From the NCBI RefSeq assembly GCF_014696435.1, contig NZ_JACJQG010000011.1, positions 62,001 through 126,000 of the forward strand: a stretch of 64,000 nucleotides of DNA. The letters are read 5' to 3'. A program made the position numbers and the translations under genes. The first letter of the stretch is position 1. The number at the start of each line of letters is the position of its first letter. The notes beneath the pieces were generated by a model. That model had not been told where the DNA came from. It searched no databases and saw only the letters and a program-made list of their open reading frames with translations. This document shows, in pieces, positions 63,951-64,000 of this stretch. The stretch is from Calothrix anomala FACHB-343 (GTDB taxonomy: Bacteria; Cyanobacteriota; Cyanobacteriia; Cyanobacteriales; Nostocaceae).

Positions 63951-64000
63951 ATGAGTCAAGAGCAAGAAACAGCATTGCAAGAAGCTGCGAATGAAAATAC
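63951..64000 (+). CDS. Start of a gene running off the window
   Basis: An ATG at 63951 preceded by GGAG at 63938 opens a frame reading MSQEQETALQEAANENT to the window end. An in-frame ATG at 63936 is an alternative start. It is too short to identify. It is co-oriented with the radical SAM trio, 106 bp after the small membrane protein. Confidence 0.5.
   Translation, partial: MSQEQETALQEAANEN

Overview
The window reads as the chromosome of a filamentous, probably heterocyst-forming cyanobacterium of the Nostoc/Calothrix/Tolypothrix type. Evidence seen directly: a psbA gene, an ndhA-I-G-E cluster, many HIP1 octamers (GCGATCGC), heptanucleotide STRR arrays (ATTTGTC/AGTCAAT-type, CCCAATG-type, ACGAATT-type) between genes, a PatA-like response regulator in a Pil-Chp/hmp-like chemotaxis operon, a Mo-nitrogenase C-terminal-domain protein, and a Yfr1-like small RNA. 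Genes are mostly monocistronic or in short operons with long AT-rich spacers that hold MITE-like repeats.

Layout. 1-6.8 kb: ComFB-family protein, PEP-CTERM metalloprotease, DUF928 protein and a CHASE2-GGDEF-EAL protein. 6.8-13.2 kb: psbA (D1, Gln130 form), then an MBOAT acyltransferase with a DUF1574/SGNH-like partner, probably an extracellular glycan acylation pair. 13.4-22.4 kb: PEP carboxylase, small genes, DUF427, a Crp-family regulator, IS200/IS605-type remnants, an intact-looking tnpB element without tnpA, and a ribbon-helix-helix/Mop molybdate protein. 22.8-30.9 kb: a five-gene chemotaxis-like operon on the minus strand (PATAN-REC, CheY, CheW, MCP with a phytochrome-type GAF, hybrid CheA). 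31.6-39.7 kb: tRNA-Leu(UAG), alanine racemase, an HNH protein, a DHH phosphoesterase, a candidate EVE-TPR-HNH restriction enzyme, a broken antitoxin-like gene, SixA and citrate synthase. 40-43.9 kb: ndhA-I-G-E followed directly by NAD kinase.

44.5-55 kb: OlsB/FeeM-like acyltransferase, DM13 lipoprotein, DUF4079 membrane protein overlapping a histidine kinase, MHYT-GAF kinase, GNAT, methyltransferase, Mo-nitro_C protein and an OmpR-type regulator. 55-57.5 kb: arsM-arsS, the arsenosugar pathway. 57.5-59.3 kb: Yfr1-like sRNA, a Met/Cys-rich Csp-type copper protein and a CBS-HEPN-like fusion. 59.8-60.9 kb: a 62-bp tandem repeat and a TPR protein. 61-63.9 kb: a co-oriented trio of an Lgt-like integral membrane protein with altered signature residues, a Tes-like multi-cluster radical SAM enzyme and a small membrane protein. 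This trio is the best candidate for an undescribed system, probably in lipid modification. The window ends inside the start of another gene.

All calls come from reading the sequence and recalled family signatures; no database search was run.
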